From Actinomycetes bacterium (lineage in GTDB: Bacteria > Actinomycetota > Actinomycetes > Nanopelagicales > Nanopelagicaceae): DNA of 33,240 nt. Below, in pieces: positions 1 through 7,540 of this stretch. Position 1 is the stretch's first letter. Each line of letters starts with the position of its first letter. The stretch is taken from the NCBI GenBank assembly GCA_025355665.1, contig JANXZF010000010.1, positions 1-33,240 of the forward strand, read 5' to 3'. The translations under genes were made by a program, and so were the position numbers. The notes under the pieces were generated by a model that searched no databases, was not told the origin of the DNA, and was given only the letters and a program-made list of their open reading frames with translations.

Positions 1-948
1 GCCACCGTCGTAAAGGGAGATGTACTCAAAGACGCAGATGTCGTTCTTTCAGTAACAGCCCTAACGCCGGCACAGATGAAGACCCTCAAAAAGGGCGCCA
101 TCACCATTTCTTTCCTCTCTACGACGAAAGAGCAAGACACTATTAACGCAGCAATCGCCGCCAACGTCACCGCTTTCTCTCTCGAGTTGGTCCCCCGTAT
201 TTCGCGTGCACAATCGATGGACGGCCTCACCTCGCAAGCGCTCTGCGCGGGGTATCGCGCAGTCATTGTCGGCGCCGAACTCTCTCCACGATTCTTTCCA
301 CTTCTTATGACTGCCGCCGGAACTGTCACCCCCGCACAGGTGCTCGTACTTGGCGCTGGTGTGGCCGGACTTCAAGCAATTGCGACTGCCCGCCGACTCG
401 GCGCGGTGGTTTCGGCATACGACGTTCGTCCTTCATCTGCCGACGAAGTTAAATCGATGGGCGCAACGTTCATTAATCTCGAACTTGAATCCCTCGAAGG
501 TACTGGCGGTTATGCCCGCGAGATGACCGAAGATCGTGCGGCTAAGCAGCGCGAACTTCTCACTCCTTACATTGCCAAATCACACGTGCTTATTACGACT
601 GCGGCTGTTCCAGGACGAGCCGCGCCACGTTTGGTTACGCAGGCCATGGTTGATTCCATGTCACCGGGTGCAGTAATTGTTGACCTCGCGGCAGAAACGG
701 GCGGAAACGTCGAAGGATCAAAGCCAGGAGAAATCATCACCAACTCCAACGGGGTAGTGATCTGGGGCGGCAAAGATGTTCCTAGCCAGCTCCCCTTCCA
801 CGCTTCAATGCTCTATTCGCGCAACGTCGTCAACTTGCTCTCGCTGATGACCAAAGAGGGCGTGGTAACCCCGGATTTCGACGATGAAATCATCATCGGC
901 TCTGTAGTTGCCCACAACGGCGAAGGGAAAGAGGCCATTAAGAAATGA
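1..948 (+). CDS. pntAA: NAD(P) transhydrogenase alpha subunit, part 1 (5' partial)
   Basis: NAD(H)-binding domain I of the membrane-bound proton-translocating transhydrogenase, which uses the proton gradient to move hydride from NADH to NADP+ and so supplies NADPH. The reading frame is open from base 1, so the start lies outside the window; 315 residues are visible. The Rossmann loop GAGVAG falls at about residues 118-123 of the visible part and is followed by the acidic end of strand 2 (SAYDVRPSS). The RAQSMD segment, typical of the alanine dehydrogenase/PntA family, lies upstream of it. There is no C-terminal membrane domain: it is encoded by the next gene, as usual in organisms with a split alpha subunit. 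The stop overlaps the next start (ATGA). Family assignment is secure. Confidence 0.96.
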   Translation, partial: ATVVKGDVLKDADVVLSVTALTPAQMKTLKKGAITISFLSTTKEQDTINAAIAANVTAFSLELVPRISRAQSMDGLTSQALCAGYRAVIVGAELSPRFFPLLMTAAGTVTPAQVLVLGAGVAGLQAIATARRLGAVVSAYDVRPSSADEVKSMGATFINLELESLEGTGGYAREMTEDRAAKQRELLTPYIAKSHVLITTAAVPGRAAPRLVTQAMVDSMSPGAVIVDLAAETGGNVEGSKPGEIITNSNGVVIWGGKDVPSQLPFHASMLYSRNVVNLLSLMTKEGVVTPDFDDEIIIGSVVAHNGEGKEAIKK

Positions 949-1232
949 TGAGTAACGGCTTGGCTTTGCTTTCAATATTTACTCTTTCGGTGTTCGTGGG
1001 GTTCGAGGTGGTCTCTAAGGTCAGCTCAACTCTTCACACCCCGCTTATGAGCGGTGCAAACGCAATCCACGGTGTAATCCTCGTGGGCGCAATTGTGGTT
1101 GCCGATCACGCTTCCAATAACGTGGAACTCTCTCTCGCACTCGTCGCCATTGTTCTTGCAACAATAAATATGGTCGGCGGGTTCGTTGTCACAGACCGCA
1201 TGCTCGAGATGTTTAAGGCGAAGAAAAAATGA
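945..1232 (+). CDS. pntAB: NAD(P) transhydrogenase alpha subunit, part 2 (membrane)
   Basis: Small integral membrane subunit of the transhydrogenase, 95 residues, with about three hydrophobic helices (near residues 5-22, 36-53 and 60-80). It contributes part of the proton channel (domain II) together with PntB. The sequence SGANAIHGVILVGAI is the conserved family helix, including its channel histidine. The gene starts by ATGA overlap with pntAA and ends by ATGA overlap with pntB, so the three subunits are probably translationally coupled. Length and position fit the split-subunit arrangement exactly. Confidence 0.95.
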   Translation: MMSNGLALLSIFTLSVFVGFEVVSKVSSTLHTPLMSGANAIHGVILVGAIVVADHASNNVELSLALVAIVLATINMVGGFVVTDRMLEMFKAKKK

Positions 1233-2635
1233 GCCGCAACTTATACGACCTAATCGGATTAGCCGCAGCAGTTTGCTTCATTCTCGCCCTTAAGGGCCTC
1301 TCGCATCCAAAGACGGCACGTCGAGGCAACTTGATTGGTGCCTTCGGTGCAGCAGTCGCGACCATCTTGGTCTTCTTCTTCACCGGCAATAAAGGCGAAA
1401 CCGAATGGCACACGCTTCCGTTGCACCACTTGGGGCTAATAATTATTGCGTTGCTCATCGGTCTTCTCGTCGGCGTACCAGCCGCGCGTAAAGTCCAAAT
1501 GACGCAGATGCCTCAACTTGTGGCACTCTTCAACGGTGTCGGTGGCGGTGCAGCAGCACTCGTTGCAATCGTTGAATATTTGAAACTCGGCAAAGGCGCA
1601 AGTTCCGCGGCGGTAATCGCAACGGTCTTCACCGTCATTGTCGGAAGCGTTTCCTTCTCAGGATCCTGCATCACCTTCGCGAAACTTCAAGAGCTGATGA
1701 CAACTCGCCCCGTGGTATTCCCTGGTGGACGATTCGTTATCGCAGCAAACCTCGCAGGAGTATTAGCAGCCGGCGGATGGGTAATTCATTCGGGTGGAAA
1801 TACATCACTTTCAGTGCTCGGTGGACTATCACTTCTCTTCGGAATCCTGTTCGTGCTACCAGTTGGTGGCGCAGATGTTCCAATCGTGATCTCTTTGTTA
1901 AACGCCTTCACCGGTCTTACGGTGGCTGCCAGCGGTTACGTACTGCAAACAACCCTGTTGATCGTTGCCGGTACCTTGGTTGGAGCAAGCGGAACGATCC
2001 TCACCCGCAAAATGGCTGAGGCGATGGGACGCTCGCTCTTCAAGACTCTCTTCGGTGCCTTCACTGCCAAACCAACGGCTGCAGCCGGTGAAGCAGAGAC
2101 CCGATCGGTTAAATCTGGCTCTCCTGAAGACATCGCAATTCTCTTGAACTATGCACGCCGCGTCGTTATCGTTCCTGGCTTCGGACTGGCTGTTGCGCAA
2201 GCACAGCACACCGTTCGCGAGTTGGCCGATATTTTGGCAGCAAAGGGAATCGATGTTGCCTACGGTATTCACGCGGTTGCAGGTCGCATGCCTGGCCACA
2301 TGAACGTGCTTCTAGCCGAGGCTAATGTCCCTTACGAGCAGCTGCAGGAGATGGACGAAATCAACCCGACCTTCGCCCAGACCGATGTAGCACTTGTCAT
2401 CGGCGCCAACGACGTAGTCAATCCAGCCGCCAAGAACACGCCAGGCTGCCCGATCTACGGAATGCCAATTCTGGAAGTTGCCGACGCAGCAAACGTCGTC
2501 TTCTTGAAGCGCTCAATGCGCCCCGGATTCGCTGGCATCGAGAACGAACTCCTCTACGATCCAAAGACCACGTTGCTCTTCGGAGACGCCAAGGACACCC
2601 TCACTAAGGTTGTCAGCGCCCTGAAGAACCTCTAG
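1229..2635 (+). CDS. pntB: NAD(P) transhydrogenase beta subunit
   Basis: Beta subunit, 468 residues, full length for the family. The N-terminal part carries multiple membrane helices (about residues 5-265) with the family sequence FNGVGGGAAAL at about 101-111. A linker rich in Ala and Thr (about 270-295) leads into the soluble NADP(H)-binding domain III. That domain shows GFGLAVAQAQ (317-326), AGRMPGHMNVLLAEA (351-365) and a GANDVVNPAA loop (about 392-401), the expected nucleotide-binding signatures. The gene is the last of the pnt operon, and a strong inverted repeat follows about 30 bases after the stop. Function is secure; nothing appears broken. Confidence 0.96.
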   Translation: MSRNLYDLIGLAAAVCFILALKGLSHPKTARRGNLIGAFGAAVATILVFFFTGNKGETEWHTLPLHHLGLIIIALLIGLLVGVPAARKVQMTQMPQLVALFNGVGGGAAALVAIVEYLKLGKGASSAAVIATVFTVIVGSVSFSGSCITFAKLQELMTTRPVVFPGGRFVIAANLAGVLAAGGWVIHSGGNTSLSVLGGLSLLFGILFVLPVGGADVPIVISLLNAFTGLTVAASGYVLQTTLLIVAGTLVGASGTILTRKMAEAMGRSLFKTLFGAFTAKPTAAAGEAETRSVKSGSPEDIAILLNYARRVVIVPGFGLAVAQAQHTVRELADILAAKGIDVAYGIHAVAGRMPGHMNVLLAEANVPYEQLQEMDEINPTFAQTDVALVIGANDVVNPAAKNTPGCPIYGMPILEVADAANVVFLKRSMRPGFAGIENELLYDPKTTLLFGDAKDTLTKVVSALKNL

Positions 2636-2667
2636 ACCTTCCCCCGCGGCCGCAAGGTCGCTAAGCA

Positions 2668-2714
2668 AAGGTGCACCCGCCGACTAAAAAAGTTTACGTC
2701 GGCTCGTGCACCTT
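2668..2714 (+). terminator. Hairpin closing the pnt operon
   Basis: Imperfect inverted repeat. The left arm AAGGTGCAC-CC-GCCGAC (2668-2684) pairs with GTCGGC-TC-GTGCACCTT (2698-2714): 6 + 9 base pairs, a 2-nt internal mismatch and a 13-nt A-rich loop. There is no clean T tract after it, so intrinsic termination is inferred from the position, just after pntB and before the pirin promoter region. Confidence 0.55.
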
Positions 2715-2738
2715 CTGCTTTGCTCCCCGACTTGCAGA

Positions 2739-2756
2739 TAGTTGAACTTTCAACTA
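2739..2756. promoter_or_regulatory. Perfect palindrome, probable operator of the pirin gene
   Basis: TAGTTGAA-CT-TTCAACTA: two perfect 8-bp arms around a 2-bp spacer, 33 bases upstream of the pirin start codon. Size and symmetry fit a dimeric winged-helix repressor such as the MarR family, and pirins are often controlled by stress-responsive repressors. No regulator gene is adjacent, so the protein that binds here is unknown. Confidence 0.55.
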
Positions 2757-2789
2757 CTATGGGGCAATCTCAGGGGGAGGAGAGCCACC

Positions 2790-3830
2790 GTGCCAGCCGT
2801 TTCAGTCAAAGACATCACAGTGCTTCCGAGGATCTCATCGGATCAAAGCCTTCGTGCTCGCAAAGTAAAGAGCGTCACCACAGCGCCTTCGGGCTACGAG
2901 GGTGAAGGTTTCCCCGTGCGCCGCGCTTTTGCCGGAGTGGATATGGCCGAACTCGATCCGTTCGTGCACTTGGACCAGATGGGCGAGGTTGAATACGCCC
3001 CAGGCGAGCCCAAGGGCACACCATGGCACCCACACCGTGGCTTTGAGACCGTCACCTACATCATTGATGGGATATTCGACCACCGCGACAACAACGGCGG
3101 CGGCGGAACGATCTCCAACGGCGATACGCAGTGGATGACCGCGGGCGCTGGAATCTTGCACATCGAAACACCGCCAGAGTCGTTAGTGATGAGTGGAGGA
3201 CTTTTCCATGGCTTCCAACTCTGGGTGAATCTTCCAGCTGCCAAGAAATGGTCTCCCCCGGCCTACCAAGACCTTCGGGCAACTGAGGTCGCGCTGCTCT
3301 CTTCTCCTGACGGCGGAGCGCTCGTGCGCATCATCGCCGGCGCGGTGGATGGACACAGTGGACCTGGCTCTACGCAGACTCCTATCACTTTGGTGCACGC
3401 AACGTTGCAACCTGGTGCTGAACTGCGCCTTCCTTGGCGCAAGGATTACAACGCACTCGTGTACACGATGGCTGGTGCCGGATATGCGGGCGAGGAAGGT
3501 AGACCCGTGAAGATGGGACAACTCACAGTTTTTGGCGACGGAGAAAGCATCGTCATGCGCGCATCAGATGTTCAAGAAAGTCGTTCTCCAGCGATGGAAC
3601 TTTTCATTCTTGGCGGAGAGCCGATCAAGGAACCTGTGGCATGGATGGGGCCGTTCGTCATGAACACCAAGGCAGAAGTTCTGCAAGCCTTCGATGATTT
3701 CCAAAGAGGTTTATTGGGGACGATTCCGGCGATTCAGAAAGAGTCACTAGCGACTAAAGCGCCAGGGGACTCCGCGAAAACCGACGTGCTTGATGTGCAT
3801 GGAGTACCCCGAACAATCATTGAAAAATAG
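2790..3830 (+). CDS. Pirin family bicupin protein
   Basis: Pirin-like cytoplasmic bicupin, 346 residues from the chosen start. The N-terminal cupin shows PWHPHRGFETVTYIIDG and, further on, LHIETP, which match the two His, the third His and the Glu that bind iron in pirins. The RRAF...DPFVHLDQMG segment is also typical. Some pirins have quercetin dioxygenase activity and others are redox-sensing cofactors; the sequence cannot tell which applies. The open frame extends upstream to 2742, but GTG at 2790 is preferred because GGGGGAGGAG lies about 7 bases before it and because the longer form would run through the palindrome. About 70 residues at the C-terminus continue past the usual pirin C domain and are less conserved in type. 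Confidence 0.9.
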   Translation: MPAVSVKDITVLPRISSDQSLRARKVKSVTTAPSGYEGEGFPVRRAFAGVDMAELDPFVHLDQMGEVEYAPGEPKGTPWHPHRGFETVTYIIDGIFDHRDNNGGGGTISNGDTQWMTAGAGILHIETPPESLVMSGGLFHGFQLWVNLPAAKKWSPPAYQDLRATEVALLSSPDGGALVRIIAGAVDGHSGPGSTQTPITLVHATLQPGAELRLPWRKDYNALVYTMAGAGYAGEEGRPVKMGQLTVFGDGESIVMRASDVQESRSPAMELFILGGEPIKEPVAWMGPFVMNTKAEVLQAFDDFQRGLLGTIPAIQKESLATKAPGDSAKTDVLDVHGVPRTIIEK

Positions 3831-4051
3831 CGCCATTTGTGGCCCTTGAGGCCGCGCTGGCTACCGCACACCCTGACGGTCCCGACTGCTTACTGACACG
3901 CTCGGACGTTTCCGCTCGTATATTCACCAGGCACACATGCTTTCGCTCATCCACGCGTGAAGTTGGTGAGATTCCTGTGAACCCAGAGCCGGGTGTAACG
4001 AATGGCCCACCGGCAGCGTTCTTGTAGGTAGACCTAAAGAAAGGAAGAGCC
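3831..4051. other. Intergenic stretch, possible structured leader
   Basis: No convincing gene. The part from about 3950 to 4030 is rich in potential stems and contains GAAGTTGGTGAGATTCC, which loosely recalls the core of cobalamin riboswitches, but the CCCGC-ACTGT block and the B12 box are missing. It may simply be the 5' leader of the small peptide gene that follows. Confidence 0.2.
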
Positions 4052-4186
4052 ATGTACCTACTTATTCTTCTTCCATTTCTACTCGTGACCACGCTGGCCG
4101 CGATCTTCTCACTTGTGTTCGCAAATCCGGACCAGGTGCTTGATGATCACTATTCATATGTCGACATGGATCAACAGAGCAACTAA
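4052..4186 (+). CDS. Small single-pass membrane peptide, 44 residues
   Basis: Short open frame from ATG, preceded by a good ribosome binding site (AAAGGAAG, about 6 bases before ATG). The first 24 residues form one uninterrupted hydrophobic helix (LLILLPFLLVTTLAAIFSLVF). The remaining 20 are polar and acidic with several Asp and Tyr (VLDDHYSYVDMDQ). The layout, one helix plus a short acidic tail, is that of small regulatory or assembly subunits of membrane complexes, but I do not recognise the family. It superficially recalls CcoS-type peptides without sharing their motif. Neighbours (pirin, HNH protein) give no functional clue. Good Shine-Dalgarno spacing and the strong helix are the evidence that it is real. 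Confidence 0.55.
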   Translation: MYLLILLPFLLVTTLAAIFSLVFANPDQVLDDHYSYVDMDQQSN

Positions 4187-4323
4187 TTCCGCATCACTAG
4201 TTCTCCATGACGAACGTCAAGTCTTCGCGTCATCTGGGTCGGGCACATGTGTGTGCAGTTAACCGAAAGAACTCGTGGGGATAACTCCGAAGAATTGTCG
4301 GCGTCATCCATGAGCATTAATCC

Positions 4324-5628
4324 ATGGTTCACCCAGAGCGCGAAGATTCGGCCGCGACCGATGAAGCGGTGTCAACGCTTCTACATGCGGCACCTGGGAT
4401 CGGCACTCTGCAATCGCTACTCGAAATAGATCCCTTCGCACTTTCGCAATCTGCCCGTATCGACTACCTCGCCGCGATGGAGCGTCAAACCAGTTGGCTT
4501 CAAGCAGCAATGCAACGTGCAATCGTGGCGGTTGCCGGAGAGCACCCTTCGCAGAACGAAACTATCTGGGGTGGCGTGGATGATGCGGAGCGAGAAGATG
4601 TTGCCGCCGCCCTTCGCCTCTCGGGCACAAGCGCACAGTCGCGCATCGATGTGGCACGCATCCTGATTCACCACCTGCCAAATACGTGTTCGGCCCTAGC
4701 TAGTGGAGATATCTCCCCTGCGCATGCCACGACAATCGCACGTGAGACCGCATCGGCAATTCGTGACGGGTTGTCTCCCCTCGCGATATACACCATCGAA
4801 GAAAGAGCATTGGCCCACGCCGAGTTTCACACACCTGCACAAGTAGCCAACAAAGTGCGATCCACGTTAGCCAAAATTGCCCCCGAAGAATTCGAGGCGA
4901 GCGTCGCAACCGCGCGCGATACCCGCAGAGTCTCGTGTTATCGGGATAGCGATGGACTCTCGACAATCGTGGCCATTCTTCCCTCTGAGGACGCGCAAAT
5001 AGTCATGTCAGCAATCGAAAGTTTCGTACTGCGAGGACAGGATGAACAAACTGACCCGCGAAGTATGGATATGAAGCGAGCCGATGCCTTGAGCGCTCTT
5101 GCTTCATGGGCTCTAGAAGAATCTCAAACGCAAGTACGACCACATCGTCGCCCCATCACTGTCAACGTCACGGTAGATCTTCCAACACTTCTAGGTCTTG
5201 CTGAAAACCCCGGTCAACTGGCCGGGTACGGCGCAATCCCGGCATCACTTGCTCGCTCGTTGGCATCGGATTCCAGATGGCGAAGATTCATAACCGATCC
5301 CACAACCGGTGCGCTGTTGGACTTTGGGCGAGAAAGCTACGAACCTCCCCAACCGCTCGTCGATTTCCTCCTCGCAAGAGATCGAACGTGTCGCTTTCCT
5401 GGTTGTCGAGCTCCAGCTCACTTATCCGATATTGACCATGCACAGAGTTGGGAAAGTGGAGGAGCAACGTCGGCAGAAAATCTTGGAGCGCTCTGTAGGC
5501 GCCACCATAGATTGAAAACGCACGGCGGTTGGAAACTTGAAAGTGCGCTGGACGGTTCCTGTGTTTGGACTTCGCCTCACGGGAAAAAATATCCGGTGCC
5601 GGCCAGGGACATGCAGGAGGCGGTCTAG
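4324..5628 (+). CDS. DUF222 / HNH endonuclease domain protein
   Basis: Member of the large actinobacterial DUF222 (13E12-like) family, 434 residues. The N-terminal two thirds are the helical DUF222 region (for example ALRLSGTSAQSRIDVAR and LPNTCSALASGDISPAHA). The C-terminal HNH nuclease fold is at about residues 345-415: RDRTCRFPGCRAPA (Cys pair), DIDHAQSW (catalytic-type His), ALCRRHHRLKT and HGGW. These proteins occur in many copies in actinobacterial genomes; their biological role is not established, and mobility or DNA processing is often assumed. An in-frame TAA just before ATG 4324 fixes the earliest start; no clear Shine-Dalgarno is seen. The GNAT gene follows 15 bases later. Confidence 0.88.
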   Translation: MVHPEREDSAATDEAVSTLLHAAPGIGTLQSLLEIDPFALSQSARIDYLAAMERQTSWLQAAMQRAIVAVAGEHPSQNETIWGGVDDAEREDVAAALRLSGTSAQSRIDVARILIHHLPNTCSALASGDISPAHATTIARETASAIRDGLSPLAIYTIEERALAHAEFHTPAQVANKVRSTLAKIAPEEFEASVATARDTRRVSCYRDSDGLSTIVAILPSEDAQIVMSAIESFVLRGQDEQTDPRSMDMKRADALSALASWALEESQTQVRPHRRPITVNVTVDLPTLLGLAENPGQLAGYGAIPASLARSLASDSRWRRFITDPTTGALLDFGRESYEPPQPLVDFLLARDRTCRFPGCRAPAHLSDIDHAQSWESGGATSAENLGALCRRHHRLKTHGGWKLESALDGSCVWTSPHGKKYPVPARDMQEAV

Positions 5629-5643
5629 GTAATACTTCTACTT

Positions 5644-6201
5644 ATGATCTGGTGGCCGACACACGTTCCAACACTAAGAAACGGCCTTGTCACGCTTCGC
5701 CCGCTCCAAGAAAAAGATATCGAGGGCATTTATCACGCATGTCAAGACCCAATGATTCCTCGCTTTACTACTGTTCCTTCGCCGTACACATTGACTCACG
5801 CGCAATTCTTCGTCCGGGAACAGGAGCCCGCACGGTTCGCTTTGAAATCTGAGTTAATTTTCGCCATAACTTTGGGTCAGGATAATGAGGAAGAATTTTG
5901 CGGGGTGATTTCTTTTCACAGCGTCAGCCTCGGTAATCACGCGGCCGAAATTGGCTATTGGATTACTGCACCTGCACGCGGCAAAGGAATTGGAGTTACT
6001 GCGGCAAAAATGATTACTGAATACGGGTTTTCGACAATGGGATTCCGACGTATCGAGGCGCTGGTCGATGTTGATAATGAAGCATCTAGGGCTCTACTGC
6101 GATCTGCGGGTTACGAACTAGAGGGCATCATGCGGCAAAAAGTAACCCTTGATAGCGGCGAACAAATAGATATGGCTCTATTTTCTATAGTGGACTCTTG
6201 A
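5644..6201 (+). CDS. GNAT family N-acetyltransferase (RimJ/RimL type)
   Basis: 185-residue acetyltransferase of the RimJ/RimL branch, which transfers acetyl from acetyl-CoA to an amino group, often a protein N-terminus. It opens with the typical strand (GLVTLRPLQEKDIEGIYHACQD). Motif A is AEIGYWITAPARGKGIGVTAA, where RGKGIG is the CoA pyrophosphate loop. The ending (VDVDNEASRALLRSAGYELEG) is the family's motif B. The substrate cannot be predicted. It follows the HNH gene by 15 bases and may be cotranscribed with it. A perfect hairpin lies downstream. Confidence 0.88.
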   Translation: MIWWPTHVPTLRNGLVTLRPLQEKDIEGIYHACQDPMIPRFTTVPSPYTLTHAQFFVREQEPARFALKSELIFAITLGQDNEEEFCGVISFHSVSLGNHAAEIGYWITAPARGKGIGVTAAKMITEYGFSTMGFRRIEALVDVDNEASRALLRSAGYELEGIMRQKVTLDSGEQIDMALFSIVDS

Positions 6202-6213
6202 CCAATAAATCAG

Positions 6214-6247
6214 ACATTGGACGTTGCCGTAAACATTGGACGTTGCC
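6214..6247. repeat. 15-bp direct repeat pair
   Basis: ACATTGGACGTTGCC occurs at 6214-6228 and again, identical, at 6233-6247 (period 19). It lies between the GNAT gene and a perfect hairpin, in the intergenic space of two convergent genes. Function unknown; a short duplication is the simplest explanation. Confidence 0.7.
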
Positions 6248-6293
6248 CTCGGGGCGAAGCAAATTTTCTTTACGTGTGCCAATGAAGTGCGGA

Positions 6294-6335
6294 CTCCGCC
6301 ATGGAGATGAGGATGAGGGCACCTCCATGGCGGAG
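6294..6335. terminator. Perfect 13-bp inverted repeat between convergent genes
   Basis: CTCCGCCATGGAG (6294-6306) and CTCCATGGCGGAG (6323-6335) are exact reverse complements around a 16-nt loop. The position between a plus-strand gene ending at 6201 and a minus-strand gene ending at 6365 suggests a bidirectional terminator, although no T tract follows on either strand. Confidence 0.5.
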
Positions 6336-6364
6336 ATTCGCTATCTACAGAAAAAACTACTTAA

Positions 6365-6808
6365 TTAATCGTTTGAGTCGGATTCGCCTTGATTATCGTC
6401 ACCTTGGCTATTGCTTCCACCGATACCAAGAGAAGTTGCGGCCGCAACTCCTGCTGTTAACGAGGGAGAGCTGTCGTCATCGCCACTAATGCCGGAATCA
6501 TCAGAATCATTGGTGCCTTGATCGTCACCGTCGTCATCGCCAACTGAAGACGAAATCGAAAGCGAGGGATTTTGCAGTCCAGCTGGTGCCTGAATCCCAG
6601 CACTTGCTGAGAGGCCAAGTGGTACCGCTGGTGCCTGAATTGTGCTTGGTGCCGTTGGTGCGACACCCGCTGTGGTCGTTGCTGTTGCTGGGGCAGATAC
6701 GGCTGGAGTGGTTGTGGAATCTGCGAAAGCGTTTGTGCTGACTACCGCATATCCACAGGCCAATACGCCTGCTGTCACTACTACCAAGATCGTCTTTTTA
6801 TTAAACAT
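6365..6808 (-). CDS. Exported acidic low-complexity protein
   Basis: 147 residues, no family recognised. A clear signal peptide comes first: MFNKK, then a hydrophobic core ILVVVTAGVLACGYAVV, and a probable AXA-type cleavage near TNAFA-D (about residue 29). The mature part begins with a Thr/Ala/Pro-rich linker (about 30-75) and then carries two Asp/Ser/Gly tracts (DDDGDDQGTNDSDDSG near 90-105; GDDNQGESDSND at the C-terminus) separated by an Ala/Gly/Ser stretch. Such acidic tails can bind calcium or keep a protein extended at the surface; here that is only a guess. The start is supported by AAAGGGAG about 4 bases upstream of ATG. It is one of three unrelated small exported proteins in a row on this strand. 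Confidence 0.72.
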   Translation of the reverse strand: MFNKKTILVVVTAGVLACGYAVVSTNAFADSTTTPAVSAPATATTTAGVAPTAPSTIQAPAVPLGLSASAGIQAPAGLQNPSLSISSSVGDDDGDDQGTNDSDDSGISGDDDSSPSLTAGVAAATSLGIGGSNSQGDDNQGESDSND

Positions 6809-6930
6809 TAGCTCCCTTTCATGATTGCTAGCAGGTAGAACGACCTCAAAAGGGTCTGCGTTACACCCACATGGCCGCTCTAGGCGTTTTCACAGATAAG
6901 GCAGCGTGCGCCAAGATCCAGCTAATCCCC

Positions 6931-6988
6931 TTCGCCCTTCCGGAGAGCGAATTCCGGCACATCAGGGCCAGGTCCCTCAGTGTCGGAA
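6931..6988. other. Two adjacent hairpins between exported-protein genes
   Basis: Hairpin one: TTCCGGCAC (6952-6960) pairs with GTGTCGGAA (6980-6988), one wobble or mismatch, with AGGG/CCCT nested inside. Hairpin two: 6931-6951 folds with a 7-bp stem and one wobble (minus-strand reading TTCGCTC/GGGCGAA). Both lie just after the stop of the 141-residue gene and within the leader of the 147-residue gene; termination or mRNA processing is possible, but there is no T tract. Confidence 0.35.
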
Positions 6989-7006
6989 ATCGCCTCTCGG
7001 CCATCG

Positions 7007-7432
7007 CTATTTCTTCGGTAGTCCGAGAATTAAGCCCTGTGCGGCGGCATCATCTGATGCAACAGCTGCTATTTCCGGTGCGTCAACTGACGTCACAAAG
7101 GATTCTGCTGCCGTTAATTGGGCAACAGCCGCTGTGTCTCCCGCGAGGAGAGCAGCCTGTATGTCGGAACCAAAGGCAGTTTGTTCTTGAGAATCCTCGG
7201 AGATGTTCCCATCAGTTGAGGAATCAACAAGCTGAGTGGTCTGTGTGACTTCGACTTGGTTGCTCAACATCGACAAAATTTCAGAGTCTGCTGTGTCAGA
7301 GGCATCAGCTGAGGCCGCTGGCGTTGGCGATGGAATGTCATTTGCAAAAGCGCCCGAGCTGAACGCCACTGCGGACATCGTGAGGGCACCGATCGCGGCC
7401 AGGATTGATAATCTAAAGGTTTTAGTGTTCAT
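7007..7432 (-). CDS. Exported small protein, unknown function
   Basis: 141 residues, not recognised. Signal peptide: a basic start (MNTKTFR), a hydrophobic core (LSILAAIGALTMSAVAF) and a likely cleavage after GAFA (about residue 30). The mature part is rich in Ala, Ser, Asp, Glu and Thr (DIPSPTPAASADASDTADSE), without Cys, and predicted mostly helical or disordered. A purine-rich GGAGAAATGAGAA stretch before ATG may serve as ribosome binding site. It differs in sequence from both neighbours but shares their design: signal peptide plus low-complexity, acidic or alanine-rich mature chain. An extracellular or wall-associated structural role is inference only. Confidence 0.7.
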   Translation of the reverse strand: MNTKTFRLSILAAIGALTMSAVAFSSGAFANDIPSPTPAASADASDTADSEILSMLSNQVEVTQTTQLVDSSTDGNISEDSQEQTAFGSDIQAALLAGDTAAVAQLTAAESFVTSVDAPEIAAVASDDAAAQGLILGLPKK

Positions 7433-7489
7433 TCAATTCTCATTTCTCCGACTTGTTGGATTGTTCGAGTGGTAAACCGTCTTAGTGCA

Positions 7490-7540
7490 GTCTCTAGTGG
7501 AGACTTTGAAAAGGAATTGCGTGGCGCCTCTAGTGGAGGC
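7490..7540. repeat. Twin short hairpins sharing an 11-bp core
   Basis: GTCTCTAGTGGAGAC (7490-7504) and GCCTCTAGTGGAGGC (7526-7540) are two perfect 5-bp-stem hairpins with the same core CTCTAGTGGAG; the differing outer base is compensated on both sides. The second touches the stop codon of the 203-residue gene. The compensated change suggests that the paired structure, not just the sequence, matters. Confidence 0.55.

Noticed and set aside
3950-4030. Cobalamin-riboswitch-like segment (GGTGAGATTCC)
   Set aside because: The core CCCGC-ACTGT block, the flanking P4-type pairing and the B12 box are not present; downstream gene has no known cobalamin link. A covariance scan would settle it.
6952-6990. 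SAM-I-riboswitch-like string GAGGGACCTGGCCCTGATG on the minus strand
   Set aside because: The matching P1/P2 arms and the GCAACC and GTGC-AATTCC elements are missing, and the downstream gene is an exported protein, not sulfur metabolism. The string is explained by a local hairpin.
6871-7248. Plus-strand open frame opposite the 141-residue exported protein
   Set aside because: It has no ribosome binding site or recognisable domain, while the minus-strand frame has a clear signal peptide.
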